Shown here one piece after another: positions 15,164-23,595 of a DNA stretch of 47,085 nt (its first letter is position 1; each line of letters opens with the position of its first letter). Location of the stretch: the NCBI GenBank assembly GCA_019912965.1, contig JAIOHM010000081.1, positions 1-47,085 on the forward strand, read 5' to 3'. The notes below the pieces were generated by a model. It had not been told where the DNA came from, did not search any database, and saw only the letters and a program-made list of their open reading frames with translations. This DNA is from Anaerolineae bacterium (GTDB taxonomy: Bacteria; Chloroflexota; Anaerolineae; Aggregatilineales; Phototrophicaceae). The translations under genes were made by a program, and so were the position numbers.

Positions 15164-16234
15164 CTATTTTCGGCGCAGCAGATACAGAAAGCAGGGTGCG
15201 CCGATCATAGCCGTAACCACACCAACTGGCAGTTCGCTCGGCGAGATCACCCAGCGCCCGATCAAATCAGAAAGCACCAGCAGTGCCCCGCCGAATAACG
15301 CGCTCACGGGAAGCAATCCTTCGTGGGAAGGGCCAACCAGCCGCCGCGTGATGTGCGGTGCGACCAGCCCGACAAAACCAATTGTGCCAGACACTGCAAC
15401 GGCTACTGCTGCCAGCGCCACACTGACCAGCAGCAGTAGAGCGCGCTGGCGTTCGACATGCATCCCCAGCCCTTTAGCCGTATCATCACCTAAACCCAGC
15501 GTGTTTAAACTCCGCGCCATCAGGAAAGCAATCGGCAAAAAAACCAGCAGCCAACCCCCAAGCGCCTGCACATGTTCCCAATTACGACCATACACACTGC
15601 CTGTCAGCCACACATAGGCCTGCTGTACATCTCGAATATCCCCGAACAGCAGCATTACTGTCATCACCGCGCCGATGACGCCGCCAATAGCAATACCAAT
15701 CAAAATCAGACGAATCGGGGTACTGCTCCCACGCTTCCACGCCAGCACATAAATTAAACCCGCCGTCAGCAGTGCGCCACCAAATGCCGCCCAGGGCAGC
15801 AAACCGATTGGCGCATCCTTTACCCACACGATCAGCACCACCGCCGCCAAACCTGCCCCACCGCTCACCCCCAACAGATAGGGATCAGCCAATGGATTGC
15901 GCGTGACACCCTGCATAATCGTCCCCGAAGTCGCCAGCGCCGCACCCACCAGAAACGCCAGCACAATGCGCGGCAGCCGGAACGTGTGTACCACCAGATT
16001 AAAATTGCGGTAATCAGGATGATCGACAGGCAAAGTTCCCAGAATGGTCTGCACCACTTCACCCGGCGAAATATCGTATTCGCCGTAGCTGATGCTGAAC
16101 ACCAGCACCGTCAGGGTAAACACCAGAATTGCCAGCGCGACCAATGGCACACGTCGATCTAAACGGTAAGAAAAAGGCACACCCCGCGGGCGCAGGGTAA
16201 TCCATGTCGGTTTTAGTTTATGTTCAGCAGCCAT
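15164..16234 (-). CDS. FecCD-type ABC transporter permease (iron-siderophore/cobalamin type)
   Basis: A 356-aa polytopic permease with about nine to ten membrane helices. It carries family hallmarks LPRIVLAFLVGAALATSGTI, QGVTRNPLADPYLLGVSGGA, GTIGFVGLVAPHITRRLVG and, at the end, SELPVGVVTAMIGAPCFLYL. These permeases dimerise and couple to a BtuD/FepC-like ATPase and a Fep-type binding protein to import ferric siderophores, haem or vitamin B12. The start codon overlaps the stop of the upstream paralogous permease (TGATG at 16232-16236). No ATPase or binding protein is encoded nearby on either side, which is unusual. Confidence 0.93.
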   Translation of the reverse strand: MAAEHKLKPTWITLRPRGVPFSYRLDRRVPLVALAILVFTLTVLVFSISYGEYDISPGEVVQTILGTLPVDHPDYRNFNLVVHTFRLPRIVLAFLVGAALATSGTIMQGVTRNPLADPYLLGVSGGAGLAAVVLIVWVKDAPIGLLPWAAFGGALLTAGLIYVLAWKRGSSTPIRLILIGIAIGGVIGAVMTVMLLFGDIRDVQQAYVWLTGSVYGRNWEHVQALGGWLLVFLPIAFLMARSLNTLGLGDDTAKGLGMHVERQRALLLLVSVALAAVAVAVSGTIGFVGLVAPHITRRLVGPSHEGLLPVSALFGGALLVLSDLIGRWVISPSELPVGVVTAMIGAPCFLYLLRRK

Positions 16235-17277
16235 CAGCGATTCACCTTCCAGCGCGCCAGCCAGATGAAGAACGGCGCACCAACGACCGCCATCATGACG
16301 CCGACGGGCAGTTCTTGTGGGCGAATAATCACCCGCGCCCCCACATCGGCAACCGTCACCAGAATAGCCCCCATCACCGCTGAATAAGGAACGACCCAGC
16401 GATAATCCACACCCACCAGAAAACGAACGACGTGCGGCACAACCAGCCCGACAAACCCAATCGGCCCGGCCAACGCCACTGCACCGCCTGCCAGCAGCAC
16501 CACAATGACCGCCGCAATCGCCCGAATCAAGATGGTATTTTGCCCCAGCCCTTTCGCCACATCGTCACCCAGACTGATGGTGGTTATCTGGCGGCTGATG
16601 AGCAGTGCCCCGATCAATCCAACCACAATATACGGTGCAGTCTGTGCCAGCAGCGGCATCTCGCGCCCGGCCAGCGATCCCGCCGTCCAGAAGCGGATTT
16701 TGTCCAGCGTTTCCTGATCGCCAATCAGCAGCGCAGTAGTAAACGACGAAACGAACGCCGTTAAAATTACCCCGGCCAGCGTCAGCTTAAGCGGGGTAAT
16801 CCCGCCCCGCCCTATGGAACCGATGAAGTACACCAGCGCCGCTGCCATTCCCGCGCCCATAAATCCAAACACGGCATATACCGAAAGCGGCGGATTGCCC
16901 AGTATATATACCGCCAGCACCACCGCGAATGCCGCCCCGCTGTTGATGCCCAGCAGACCGCTGTCGGCTAACGGATTTCGCGTCAACCCCTGCATAATTG
17001 CCCCGGCCACCGCCAGAGCCGCGCCGACCACTATCCCTGTCAGCACGCGCGGCAAACGAACCGTCTGGATAATCAGGTGGTCAAAACTGCTGTCATCAAA
17101 CCTCAGCAGCGCTTCATAAACCACCTGTGGCGTGATGTCCGCTGCCCCCAGCGTGATACTCCACAGCGAGCACAGAATCAGCATGAAGATGCAAACCGCC
17201 AACCCCGGCAGCAGCCATGCGCGACTGCCGAGGATACGAGTGGTATTCCGGGAAATTGATTTTGCTTGTACCGTCAT
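16234..17277 (-). CDS. FecCD-type ABC transporter permease, partner subunit
   Basis: A 347-aa permease homologous to the next gene: RLPRVLTGIVVGAALAVAGA, QGLTRNPLADSGLLGINSGA, GPIGFVGLVVPHVVRFLVG and ELPVGVMMAVVGAPFFIWLA. It should form a heterodimer with its neighbour in the cytoplasmic membrane. The two are translationally coupled by a 1-nt overlap. Upstream (17278-17612) I see no binding-protein gene, riboswitch or Fur-box-like palindrome that I would claim, so the regulation and the substrate remain open. Confidence 0.93.
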   Translation of the reverse strand: MTVQAKSISRNTTRILGSRAWLLPGLAVCIFMLILCSLWSITLGAADITPQVVYEALLRFDDSSFDHLIIQTVRLPRVLTGIVVGAALAVAGAIMQGLTRNPLADSGLLGINSGAAFAVVLAVYILGNPPLSVYAVFGFMGAGMAAALVYFIGSIGRGGITPLKLTLAGVILTAFVSSFTTALLIGDQETLDKIRFWTAGSLAGREMPLLAQTAPYIVVGLIGALLISRQITTISLGDDVAKGLGQNTILIRAIAAVIVVLLAGGAVALAGPIGFVGLVVPHVVRFLVGVDYRWVVPYSAVMGAILVTVADVGARVIIRPQELPVGVMMAVVGAPFFIWLARWKVNR

Positions 17278-17612
17278 TGTTTAAGTTACGTCCGTCCAGT
17301 TCACCTGCACACCCTCACAATGGGCAAACACTCAACGTTTCTGCAATGCATATGGCTCAAATATTAGGCGGACACACCAGCCGATTTCCACGCAGGCGAT
17401 TAAGCGCAGAATTTCACAGACAGCCGAAACAAATTAGCCGCTGAAAAGCCGGACATGTAAAGCTGCAAAAAGTACAAAAACCTGTAGGAGGCTTGAAGCG
17501 TAACAGCAGTTAAATCAAAACCCGACTCCGGTTATCTGTGGAACATTGCGACACACCATATTTCTGCGCTACCCTCATCGGCACACATCACTTATGCACG
17601 AGGACACAACCC
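17278..17612. other. Divergent intergenic region without recognised elements
   Basis: About 335 nt lie between the divergent permease operon and the YghZ-like reductase. I searched both strands by eye for riboswitch cores, tRNAs, terminators and strong promoters and saw none that I would defend. Both promoters must be here. Confidence 0.5.
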
Positions 17613-18617
17613 ATGACTCTCGACCCTGAATACCGCGCCAGTGCCGACCGTTACCAGACCATGCCCTATCGCCATTCCGGACGCAGCGGCCTGAAGCTCC
17701 CGGTCATTTCGTTGGGACTCTGGCATAACTTCGGCGGCGTTGACCTGCTGGAAAATGGCCGTGCGATGGTGCGTCGCGCCTTTGATCTGGGCGTAACCCA
17801 TTTCGATCTCGCCAATAATTACGGCCCACCGCCCGGTTCAGCCGAAGAAACCTTCGGTCAAATCCTGACCAAAGATTTCCGCCCCTACCGCGACGAACTC
17901 ATCATCTCCACCAAAGCCGGTTATTACATGTGGCCGGGGCCATACGGCGAATGGGGCACGCGCAAATATTTGATCTCCAGTCTTGACCAAAGCCTCAAGC
18001 GCATGGGGCTGGATTATGTAGACATCTTCTACCACCACCGCCCCGACCCGGATACCCCGCTGGAAGAAACCATGACCACCCTTGACCATATCGTCCGACA
18101 GGGCAAGGCGCTCTATGTGGGCATCTCCAACTACAACGCCGAACAAACCCGGCAGGCCGCCCAGATTTTGCGCCAGCTAGGGACACCCTGCCTGATTAAT
18201 CAGGTGGTCTACAGCATGTTAAACCGTTGGGTCGAACCGGATTTGCTCAAAGCGGCGGGTGAAGCAGGCGTCGGGCTGATTTTCTTCTCACCGCTGGCAC
18301 AGGGGTTGCTCACCAACCGCTACCTCGGCGGCCTGCCGGAAGATTCGCGCGCGGTTAAATCCGGGGTATTCCTGCGGAAAGAACAGATCACCGACGAGGT
18401 TTTGGGGAAAGTCCGCCGCCTGAACGAGATCGCACAGGGGCGCGGGCAAACTCTTGCCCAGATGGCGCTTGCATGGGTCTTACGCCACCCGACCGCCACT
18501 TCTGCCCTCATCGGCACCAGCAGCGTGAAACAGGTCGAAGACAGTGTAGCCGCCATCCAAAACCTCGCCTTCAGCAGCGACGACCTGAACGCCATCGACG
18601 CAGCGCTGGCGGGCTGA
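17613..18617 (+). CDS. YghZ-like aldo/keto reductase (L-glyceraldehyde 3-phosphate reductase family)
   Basis: A 334-aa aldo/keto reductase that resembles E. coli YghZ/Gpr and KCNAB-type reductases. The N-terminus contains YRHSGRSGLKLPVISLGLWH. The catalytic residues are in THFDLANNYGPPPGSAE, ISTKAGYYMWPGPYGEWG and IFYHHRPDPDTPLEE. Family members reduce L-glyceraldehyde 3-phosphate and other aldehydes with NADPH. The GPYGEWG and PPPGSAE signatures favour this subgroup over the aldo/keto reductase at 5 kb. The ATG at 17613 (MTLDPEY) has GAGGA 8 nt upstream, so a longer reading from 17538 is rejected. Confidence 0.88.
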   Translation: MTLDPEYRASADRYQTMPYRHSGRSGLKLPVISLGLWHNFGGVDLLENGRAMVRRAFDLGVTHFDLANNYGPPPGSAEETFGQILTKDFRPYRDELIISTKAGYYMWPGPYGEWGTRKYLISSLDQSLKRMGLDYVDIFYHHRPDPDTPLEETMTTLDHIVRQGKALYVGISNYNAEQTRQAAQILRQLGTPCLINQVVYSMLNRWVEPDLLKAAGEAGVGLIFFSPLAQGLLTNRYLGGLPEDSRAVKSGVFLRKEQITDEVLGKVRRLNEIAQGRGQTLAQMALAWVLRHPTATSALIGTSSVKQVEDSVAAIQNLAFSSDDLNAIDAALAG

Positions 18618-18645
18618 ACAGGCATCAAAATCAGAAATTCTGTTC

Positions 18646-18674
18646 TTGACTCTGCTGCCTAGAACAAGTATGCT
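18646..18674 (+). promoter_or_regulatory. Promoter of the RibD/DHFR-like reductase
   Basis: TTGACT (18646-18651), 17-bp spacing and TATGCT (18669-18674) form a good sigma-70-like promoter about 38 nt before the GTG start. It sits immediately after the upstream reductase stop codon, so this gene can be transcribed independently. Confidence 0.65.
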
Positions 18675-18711
18675 ATTCACACAGCCTAACTTGTCAAAAA
18701 GGAGCAGGAGC

Positions 18712-19257
18712 GTGCGGAAAGTTTTCCTCTTCATGAACGTCAGCTTGGATGGCTATGTTGCCGATTCAGCCAACGATATTTCCGGCTTCCACAACGACTT
18801 TGAAGCCTTCAGCAGCGACGAAAGCCAGAAGGTTGATACCCTGCTGTTTGGACGCAATACCTACGAAATGATGAAATTCTGGTCAACGCCGCAGGGGGCG
18901 GAAATGCAGCCGGAGGTCGCTAAGTTCATGAACGCCACGCCCAAAGTCGTTGTCAGCCACACGGCTTTTGACCCCGGTTGGGATAAAGTGACCGTCATCA
19001 GCGAGGATGTGGTCGGGTCGATTACCGCGCTCAAGAATCAGCCCGGTCAAAACATCCTCATCATGGGCAGCAGCAACCTCTGCCTAACCCTCATCCAGGC
19101 CGGGTTGATTGACGAATTTCAAATCCTGGTGAATCCGGTCGCCTTTGGTGCAGGCATATCTTTATTCGCTGGCCTCCCCACCAAAACCAACCTCACCTTG
19201 ACCGACACCCACACCTTCAAATCCGGCGTCGTCATGCTCACCTACGCCCCGAACTAA
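18712..19257 (+). CDS. Dihydrofolate reductase family protein (RibD C-terminal-like)
   Basis: A 181-aa NADPH-dependent reductase of the RibD-C/DHFR superfamily, with VFLFMNVSLDGYVADSAND at the N-terminus, LLFGRNTYEMM in the cofactor region, ILIMGSSNLCLTLIQAGLID near the Rossmann end and FGAGISLF at the C-terminus. These stand-alone proteins are often annotated as YyaP/YwjB-like reductases; their natural substrates are mostly unknown. The GTG at 18712 is chosen because GGAGCAGGAG lies just upstream. The visible promoter is at 18646-18674, so an ATG at 18646 cannot be the start. Confidence 0.85.
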   Translation: MRKVFLFMNVSLDGYVADSANDISGFHNDFEAFSSDESQKVDTLLFGRNTYEMMKFWSTPQGAEMQPEVAKFMNATPKVVVSHTAFDPGWDKVTVISEDVVGSITALKNQPGQNILIMGSSNLCLTLIQAGLIDEFQILVNPVAFGAGISLFAGLPTKTNLTLTDTHTFKSGVVMLTYAPN

Positions 19258-19278
19258 GCCGTCTGCGAACACACGTAC

Positions 19279-19304
19279 AGGGCGTGGACTCCCGCGCCCT
19301 TTTT
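19279..19304 (+). terminator. Intrinsic terminator
   Basis: AGGGCG (19279-19284) pairs with CGCCCT (19295-19300), followed by a T run (19300-19304). It ends the reductase transcript. The arms belong to a hairpin family that recurs at 20797, 26544 and 38885. Confidence 0.8.
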
Positions 19305-19353
19305 AATTCAGCCGAATTGACCGAAGCCACCCAAAACAGCGATAATCGGTGTT

Positions 19354-20286
19354 ATGGAACATCAACAGGCGATTCGTAACTGGCTGAAAACCTATTGGCT
19401 TGCACTCATGCTCGGTGGCGGTTTTATACTGTCCGGGTTTGTGTGGATGCTGCCAATGCAGCACGACGAAAGCTACACTTATCAGACGAAGGATCGTTTT
19501 ATAATTTCACAGATTTTGCTGGGCTTTTTATCACTACCAGTTCAAGAGATTTACTATGAAGCAATTTTCTCAAGTCCCAAATCAGAACAATTACACGATC
19601 TTATAGTTTACCTATTGCCAGATTCAGATGATAGATTTACAGCAGCGGTCACACTCATCCTCTCCGGTATCGTGGTCGGTATTGGCATCTGGACTTTATT
19701 GAGAATACCCCATACTCGAAAACTGACTGCCCGTCTCCTTTTACTCAATTTCGCCCTCTGCTTGTGCGTAGCTCTTACCTTCACAGCAATTTCTTCAGTC
19801 AATCAGCAAGAAGAATACTCACTAAAATCCGCTTGTGAAGTTCCTGTATCCACGCTTGTAATCCTTCGGATGCAATATTTTGACAGCGTAAAGGAATCCG
19901 ATGTAGGACTCGCGGGCATTCCATCGTTTGGGGAAACCGCGTATCAAATAACATATGACGGAGGCAGCACTTGGCACGAGTTCGTCCATTTAGCCTTTAG
20001 GCAAGGCAACTGCAATCACATTCAGGTATATAACGAACGCTTCTTTTGGTTTTGGGAACAGGGTGTGCTGGTCATCACCCATGATGGCGGGGAAACATGG
20101 CAGATATGGAAGAGTACAAGCGATGAGTCTGCAAATATTCGCGCAAACAATGAAATTGAAGTCGTGACTTTCACCGATGACCTGAATGGTCAAATGCAAA
20201 TCACGCGCTTTGATTACGACACTCAAACCTATTCCACTTACAACCTAACCTCAACCGACGGCGGTTATACATGGAAGATTCAATAA
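19354..20286 (+). CDS. Membrane protein with C-terminal Asp-box (BNR-like) motifs
   Basis: A 310-aa protein. An N-terminal hydrophobic segment (about residues 14-33) is followed by two more (about 93-114 and 124-148), then a soluble part of about 160 residues. That part contains three Asp-box-like repeats, YDGGSTWHEF, HDGGETWQIW and TDGGYTWKIQ, typical of sialidase/Ycf48-type beta-propeller blades. Three blades are too few for a full propeller, so it may be a shortened or modular form. The soluble part is probably extracytoplasmic. No function can be assigned. It is bounded by a terminator upstream and a repeat-rich spacer downstream. Confidence 0.7.
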   Translation: MEHQQAIRNWLKTYWLALMLGGGFILSGFVWMLPMQHDESYTYQTKDRFIISQILLGFLSLPVQEIYYEAIFSSPKSEQLHDLIVYLLPDSDDRFTAAVTLILSGIVVGIGIWTLLRIPHTRKLTARLLLLNFALCLCVALTFTAISSVNQQEEYSLKSACEVPVSTLVILRMQYFDSVKESDVGLAGIPSFGETAYQITYDGGSTWHEFVHLAFRQGNCNHIQVYNERFFWFWEQGVLVITHDGGETWQIWKSTSDESANIRANNEIEVVTFTDDLNGQMQITRFDYDTQTYSTYNLTSTDGGYTWKIQ

Positions 20287-20795
20287 TGCGGTGATTGTCG
20301 TCGATGTCGTCGTCGTCGGTGTCGGATTGTCGGTTGTGTCGGTCATTGGTTGCCGGTTCATGGTGATTGGTAAAAGATGGGATCGGTTTGCGAAATTTGC
20401 GGCGATTGTGATTGCGGCGAGGTGGTTATGTCGCAAATGTCATGAAAATAACAATCCGTGAGGGGAAATGTCGTCAATGTCGTCAATGTCACGACAGTCA
20501 TTAGTCGTTAGTCACTGGTCATTAGTCGATTTTAAGTTGCCGGTTTCCAGAAAAAGATGGGGAAGATTCGCAAATTTCTGCAATTTCGTCAAATTCTGCA
20601 AATTCAAAATTGGATTTTGTGAATCTTTGATGGCGGCGATGGCGGCGGCGATGTCATTGGCGAAAAAGGGTTTCCTCGCCAATTGGATTTATGGCCTGAT
20701 GACAACGCTTTTAACACTGCTCAATTGTAGCACAGAAGCGAACATTTGAGCGCACGAATATGATATAAATTGGGTTTGGATTCGGGTGGAAAAAT
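20287..20795. repeat. Low-complexity, repeat-rich intergenic region
   Basis: The region holds GTCGTC-type runs (about 20295-20330), ATGTCGTCA twice (20468-20490) and a degenerate heptamer array, GTCATTA-GTCGTTA-GTCACTG-GTCATTA-GTC (20497-20527). TTGCCGGTT followed by AAAAGATGGG occurs at 20350 and again at 20537, with similar flanks (GCGAAATTTGC / GCAAATTTCTGC), so a longer unit is duplicated. A GGCGGCGAT run lies at 20630-20653. Open frames here (for example 20468-20749) are repetitive and lack ribosome sites, so I regard the region as non-coding. Confidence 0.75.
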
Positions 20796-20817
20796 TGGGC
20801 GCCCCGCAGGACGCCCG
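20791..20817 (-). terminator. Intrinsic terminator of msrA
   Basis: On the minus strand GGGCGTCC...GGGCGCCC (arms at 20812-20816 and 20797-20801) is followed by AATTTTT. It lies just past the msrA stop codon and shares its sequence with the hairpins at 26544 and 38885. Confidence 0.75.
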
Positions 20818-20824
20818 ATGGTGA

Positions 20825-21364
20825 TTACTTCTTCAGCTTATCCAGAAAATACTTGCGGGCTTTGGCAACCTTCGGCGCGACGACTGCCATGCAGTACGGC
20901 TGCATCGGGTTGTTCTCGAAGTATTCCTGATGATAATCCTCTGCCACGTAGAACTGTTCCTGCGGCACAACCTCGGTCACAATCGGATTGTTCCACACTT
21001 TGGAGGCATTCAGGTCAGCAATCGTCTGCTTGGCGACGGCTTCCTGTTCCGGGGAATGAAAGAAAATGGCCGAGCGATACTGCGTGCCGACATCCGCGCC
21101 CTGACGGTTCAGTGTGGTCGGGTCGTGGATGGTGAAGAACACATCCAGCAAATCCTTGAAGCCGATCACCTGCGGATCATACGTCACCCGCACCACTTCG
21201 GCGTGTCCGGTCGTCCCCGTGCAAACCTGCCGATAATTCGGGTTCTTCACCTGCCCGCCCATGTAACCGGACTCGACCGATTCGACACCCTTCAGCATGT
21301 CGTAGACGGCTTCCAAACACCAGAAACAGCCACCCGCCAGCGTCGCCACTTCTCGATTACTCAT
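20825..21364 (-). CDS. msrA: Peptide-methionine (S)-S-oxide reductase MsrA
   Basis: A 179-aa enzyme that reduces methionine-S-sulfoxide in proteins, using thioredoxin as reductant. The catalytic motif [12 protein letters not shown] is at the N-terminus, followed by [16 protein letters not shown] and the conserved block [13 protein letters not shown]. The C-terminal part [13 protein letters not shown] also matches the family. No MsrB domain is fused. The start at 21364 ([12 protein letters not shown]) is preferred because GAGAGG lies 9 nt upstream; the ATG three codons earlier would overlap that site. Confidence 0.96.
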   Translation of the reverse strand: MSNREVATLAGGCFWCLEAVYDMLKGVESVESGYMGGQVKNPNYRQVCTGTTGHAEVVRVTYDPQVIGFKDLLDVFFTIHDPTTLNRQGADVGTQYRSAIFFHSPEQEAVAKQTIADLNASKVWNNPIVTEVVPQEQFYVAEDYHQEYFENNPMQPYCMAVVAPKVAKARKYFLDKLKK

Positions 21365-21422
21365 GGTCAACATCCTCTCTTACAATACTTCACCCATAGT
21401 AGTCTCGTTCAGGCCACAAACG

Positions 21423-21920
21423 TTACATATCAGGGGCAGCAACCGGACGTAAACCCCGCTGCGGAAATTTCGCCAGATCAGCCGAAAGACTTTCAGCAAA
21501 GGCGCGCAGAACATCCGGCGGGGTATGAAAACGCAGGGACACCACGTTATTTTCGCGCGGGATCAGCACTTTGGTCGGCGGCTGGAATTCATCCATCAGA
21601 TTCATAGTCAAACCGATAATTTCCCCATCTTCGTTGCGAATGGTTTCAAAGCTAATGTCCGGCTCGGAAAAACCGCAGGTTTCGCTTTCAACCGCTTCGC
21701 CCCGGCTCAAACGCTCCAGCCAGCGAATGCAATCTTGCAGTTCCCACGTCAACGCCCCAGCATCTTCCACCCGCCAGCGCCACGCCCCATACACCAGTTG
21801 GAGCGCAATCCCAATCACCAGCCAGTTGGCATCGTAGGCATCGTCGGTCACATCCGGGAACTCGTATGCGGCTACCGACATTTCTATCTGAAAACGATCA
21901 TTGGTCAGGGTCGCAGGCAT
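21423..21920 (-). CDS. Hypothetical protein, possible WapI-like immunity protein
   Basis: A 165-aa soluble acidic protein starting MPATLTNDRFQIEMSVAAYE. It contains FPDVTDDAYDANWLVIGIAL, a central LTWELQDCIRWLERL and CGFSEPDISFETI. This pattern (YEFP...D-NWL..., W-EL-wL, FxEPDIxFE) resembles WapI/contact-dependent inhibition immunity proteins, but no toxin gene is present in the neighbourhood, so the assignment is tentative. GGGAGG lies 6 nt before the ATG at 21920. The gene is upstream of msrA on the same strand. Confidence 0.65.
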   Translation of the reverse strand: MPATLTNDRFQIEMSVAAYEFPDVTDDAYDANWLVIGIALQLVYGAWRWRVEDAGALTWELQDCIRWLERLSRGEAVESETCGFSEPDISFETIRNEDGEIIGLTMNLMDEFQPPTKVLIPRENNVVSLRFHTPPDVLRAFAESLSADLAKFPQRGLRPVAAPDM

Positions 21921-22061
21921 CTCAGCCTCCCAAATCTGTATCGAACTGAAACATGGATGTTGATTATAACCGATTGCGAGCATTTTCCCGCCTCACATTT
22001 CCTGATATTGGACTCCGTGCTATCATAACCAGAGCGTGTAAAATGCCGTGGAGCAAGAATT

Positions 22062-23099
22062 ATGGCCCCCAATCTGGATGCAATGGTACGTGATGCGGTG
22101 AGTGCTTACCGTGCAGGCCGCAAAGACGAAGCCCGCACCATGTTGCTGCGCGCTGTGGAAATCGACCAGTATCACGAACAAGCATGGTTATGGTTGAGTG
22201 CGGTTGTCGAGTCGGTGGATGAGCAGCGCACCTGTCTGGAAAATGTCATCACCATCAACCCGAACAATGAACGGGCTAAACAGGGTTTGCAAGTCCTGAT
22301 TCAGAAAGCCAGCGTCCCAGCGCCCAAACCTGTCTCGGCTGCCCAGGAGGATGACCTGCTGGCAAGCACCCATTTTGGCGCACCTGCCGCCCCATCCAAT
22401 CCTTTTGGCGTCAGCGATGAAGAAGAGGAACTGCCCGACAACATCTGGGATGGGCCAGTGACAGCATCCAGCAGCGCCAGTTCCAACCACAAAGTCAATG
22501 AACCTTCGCCCGAAGAATACGACAACTGGGTAAGCAATCTCAATCTGGGTGGAACGCCCAGCGTTGTTCCGGGACGGGGGATGGACGCTGCCGAAGAATT
22601 TATGTCCAGCCAGCCCTACGATGAAGAAGAAGAGGTGGGCAGTGACGATGCCTTCAACCTGCGCGATATGCTGGGCACAGACCTCGACATGGTTGATATT
22701 CATGATGACGAGGACGATGTTTTCGGCCCGTTAAGCAACACGCCGCCGCCAGCAGCGCCCAAACGCGAAATCGCCAGCCGTTCCCAGCCGCCGCCGAACG
22801 CCAAAGTCACCAGTCCCAGCGGCAAACGTTCACCCGGCGTCGGCCTTGATGACGGTGATGAAGAGGACGACGATCTTTCGTTTATCGAGGATGATGACGA
22901 CGATTTTTTTGATGATGGCGAACTGGATAAGCTGGATGCATCGGAATTCTTCCAGTATATCCCGAAGGAAATTACCGCCACACGGATGCCGGGCACACGG
23001 GAACGCTACCCTGCACTGGTGTTGTTAGGGTTGATCGTTTTTCTGGGGCTCAATATCGGCGCAGTCGCCCTGTTCATTCAACGTATGACCACCGGGTAA
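22062..23099 (+). CDS. Acidic tail-anchored protein with N-terminal TPR-like segment
   Basis: A 345-aa protein in three parts. Residues about 1-80 form a TPR-like helical repeat (AVSAYRAGRKDEARTMLLRA and, later, ITINPNNERAKQGL). Residues about 90-305 are low-complexity and strongly acidic, with many Asp/Glu and Pro/Ser stretches. A single membrane helix at the C-terminus (ALVLLGLIVFLGLNIGAVAL) is followed by a short basic tail, so most of the protein should face the cytoplasm. GGAGCAAG precedes the ATG. The function is unknown; TPR plus acidic linker suggests a scaffold at the membrane. It lies directly upstream of rpsT, which has its own promoter. Confidence 0.75.
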   Translation: MAPNLDAMVRDAVSAYRAGRKDEARTMLLRAVEIDQYHEQAWLWLSAVVESVDEQRTCLENVITINPNNERAKQGLQVLIQKASVPAPKPVSAAQEDDLLASTHFGAPAAPSNPFGVSDEEEELPDNIWDGPVTASSSASSNHKVNEPSPEEYDNWVSNLNLGGTPSVVPGRGMDAAEEFMSSQPYDEEEEVGSDDAFNLRDMLGTDLDMVDIHDDEDDVFGPLSNTPPPAAPKREIASRSQPPPNAKVTSPSGKRSPGVGLDDGDEEDDDLSFIEDDDDDFFDDGELDKLDASEFFQYIPKEITATRMPGTRERYPALVLLGLIVFLGLNIGAVALFIQRMTTG

Positions 23100-23106
23100 T
23101 TGAAAC

Positions 23107-23136
23107 TGGACAGCAGCGGAAAGCGTGTGATAGAAT
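23107..23136 (+). promoter_or_regulatory. Promoter of rpsT
   Basis: TGGACA (23107-23112) and TAGAAT (23131-23136) with 18-bp spacing lie about 57 nt before the rpsT start. The position right after the upstream stop codon and before a short leader fits a dedicated ribosomal-protein promoter. Confidence 0.5.
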
Positions 23137-23193
23137 GCCGGATTAATTCACACGGATTCTTGAAAGATAACAGCATCTTTTGCTGGAGGACTC

Positions 23194-23466
23194 ATGGCCA
23201 ATCATAAGTCGGCGATTAAACGCATTCGCCAGAGCGAAAAAAACCGCATCCACAACCGCATTTTCCGCGCCCGCACCCGCACACTGGTGAAGAAGGCGCG
23301 TACCGCCATCGATGCCAAGAGTGATCTGGCTGCCGCGCAGGAAGCTACCAAAATGGCTGTCCGCGATCTGGACATGGCCGCCAGCCGGGGTACGATTCAC
23401 CCGCGCAATGCTGCCCGCCGCAAGAGCCGCCTGATGAAGCAGCTCGCCGCACTGTCAGCCAAGTAA
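23194..23466 (+). CDS. rpsT: 30S ribosomal protein S20
   Basis: A 90-aa, highly basic helical protein beginning MANHKSAIKRIRQSEKNRIH and containing ARTRTLVKKARTAID and GTIHPRNAARRKSRL, all typical of bS20. It binds 16S rRNA early in small-subunit assembly. TGGAGGA lies just upstream of the ATG. It is monocistronic, with a promoter at 23107-23136 and a strong terminator at 23491-23516. Confidence 0.97.
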   Translation: MANHKSAIKRIRQSEKNRIHNRIFRARTRTLVKKARTAIDAKSDLAAAQEATKMAVRDLDMAASRGTIHPRNAARRKSRLMKQLAALSAK

Positions 23467-23490
23467 TTTAGCACCAATATGACTTGTACA

Positions 23491-23516
23491 ACCGACCCAT
23501 TGTGGTCGGTTTTTTA
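23491..23516 (+). terminator. Intrinsic terminator of rpsT
   Basis: ACCGACC (23491-23497) pairs with GGTCGGT (23504-23510) around a 6-nt loop and is followed by TTTTTT. It is a textbook intrinsic terminator located 25 nt after the stop codon. Confidence 0.92.
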
Positions 23517-23595
23517 TTCCAAGAAATTCTACCCTACACGTTTGGTTTCGCAGCCTGTACAGCGTCGGGCGGGTAGGAACTTTTACGAGATGGCC

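Noticed and set aside
17538..17612. Upstream extension of the YghZ-like reductase
   Set aside because: The ATG at 17613 has a GAGGA site and gives the usual family length.
20468..20749. 93-codon open frame in the repeat region
   Set aside because: The translation is built from repeats (MSSMSSMS, AAMAAAM), lies in low-complexity DNA and has no ribosome site.
22700..22996. Serine-rich frame antisense to the acidic protein
   Set aside because: Poly-Ser is simply the reverse reading of Asp/Glu-rich codons.
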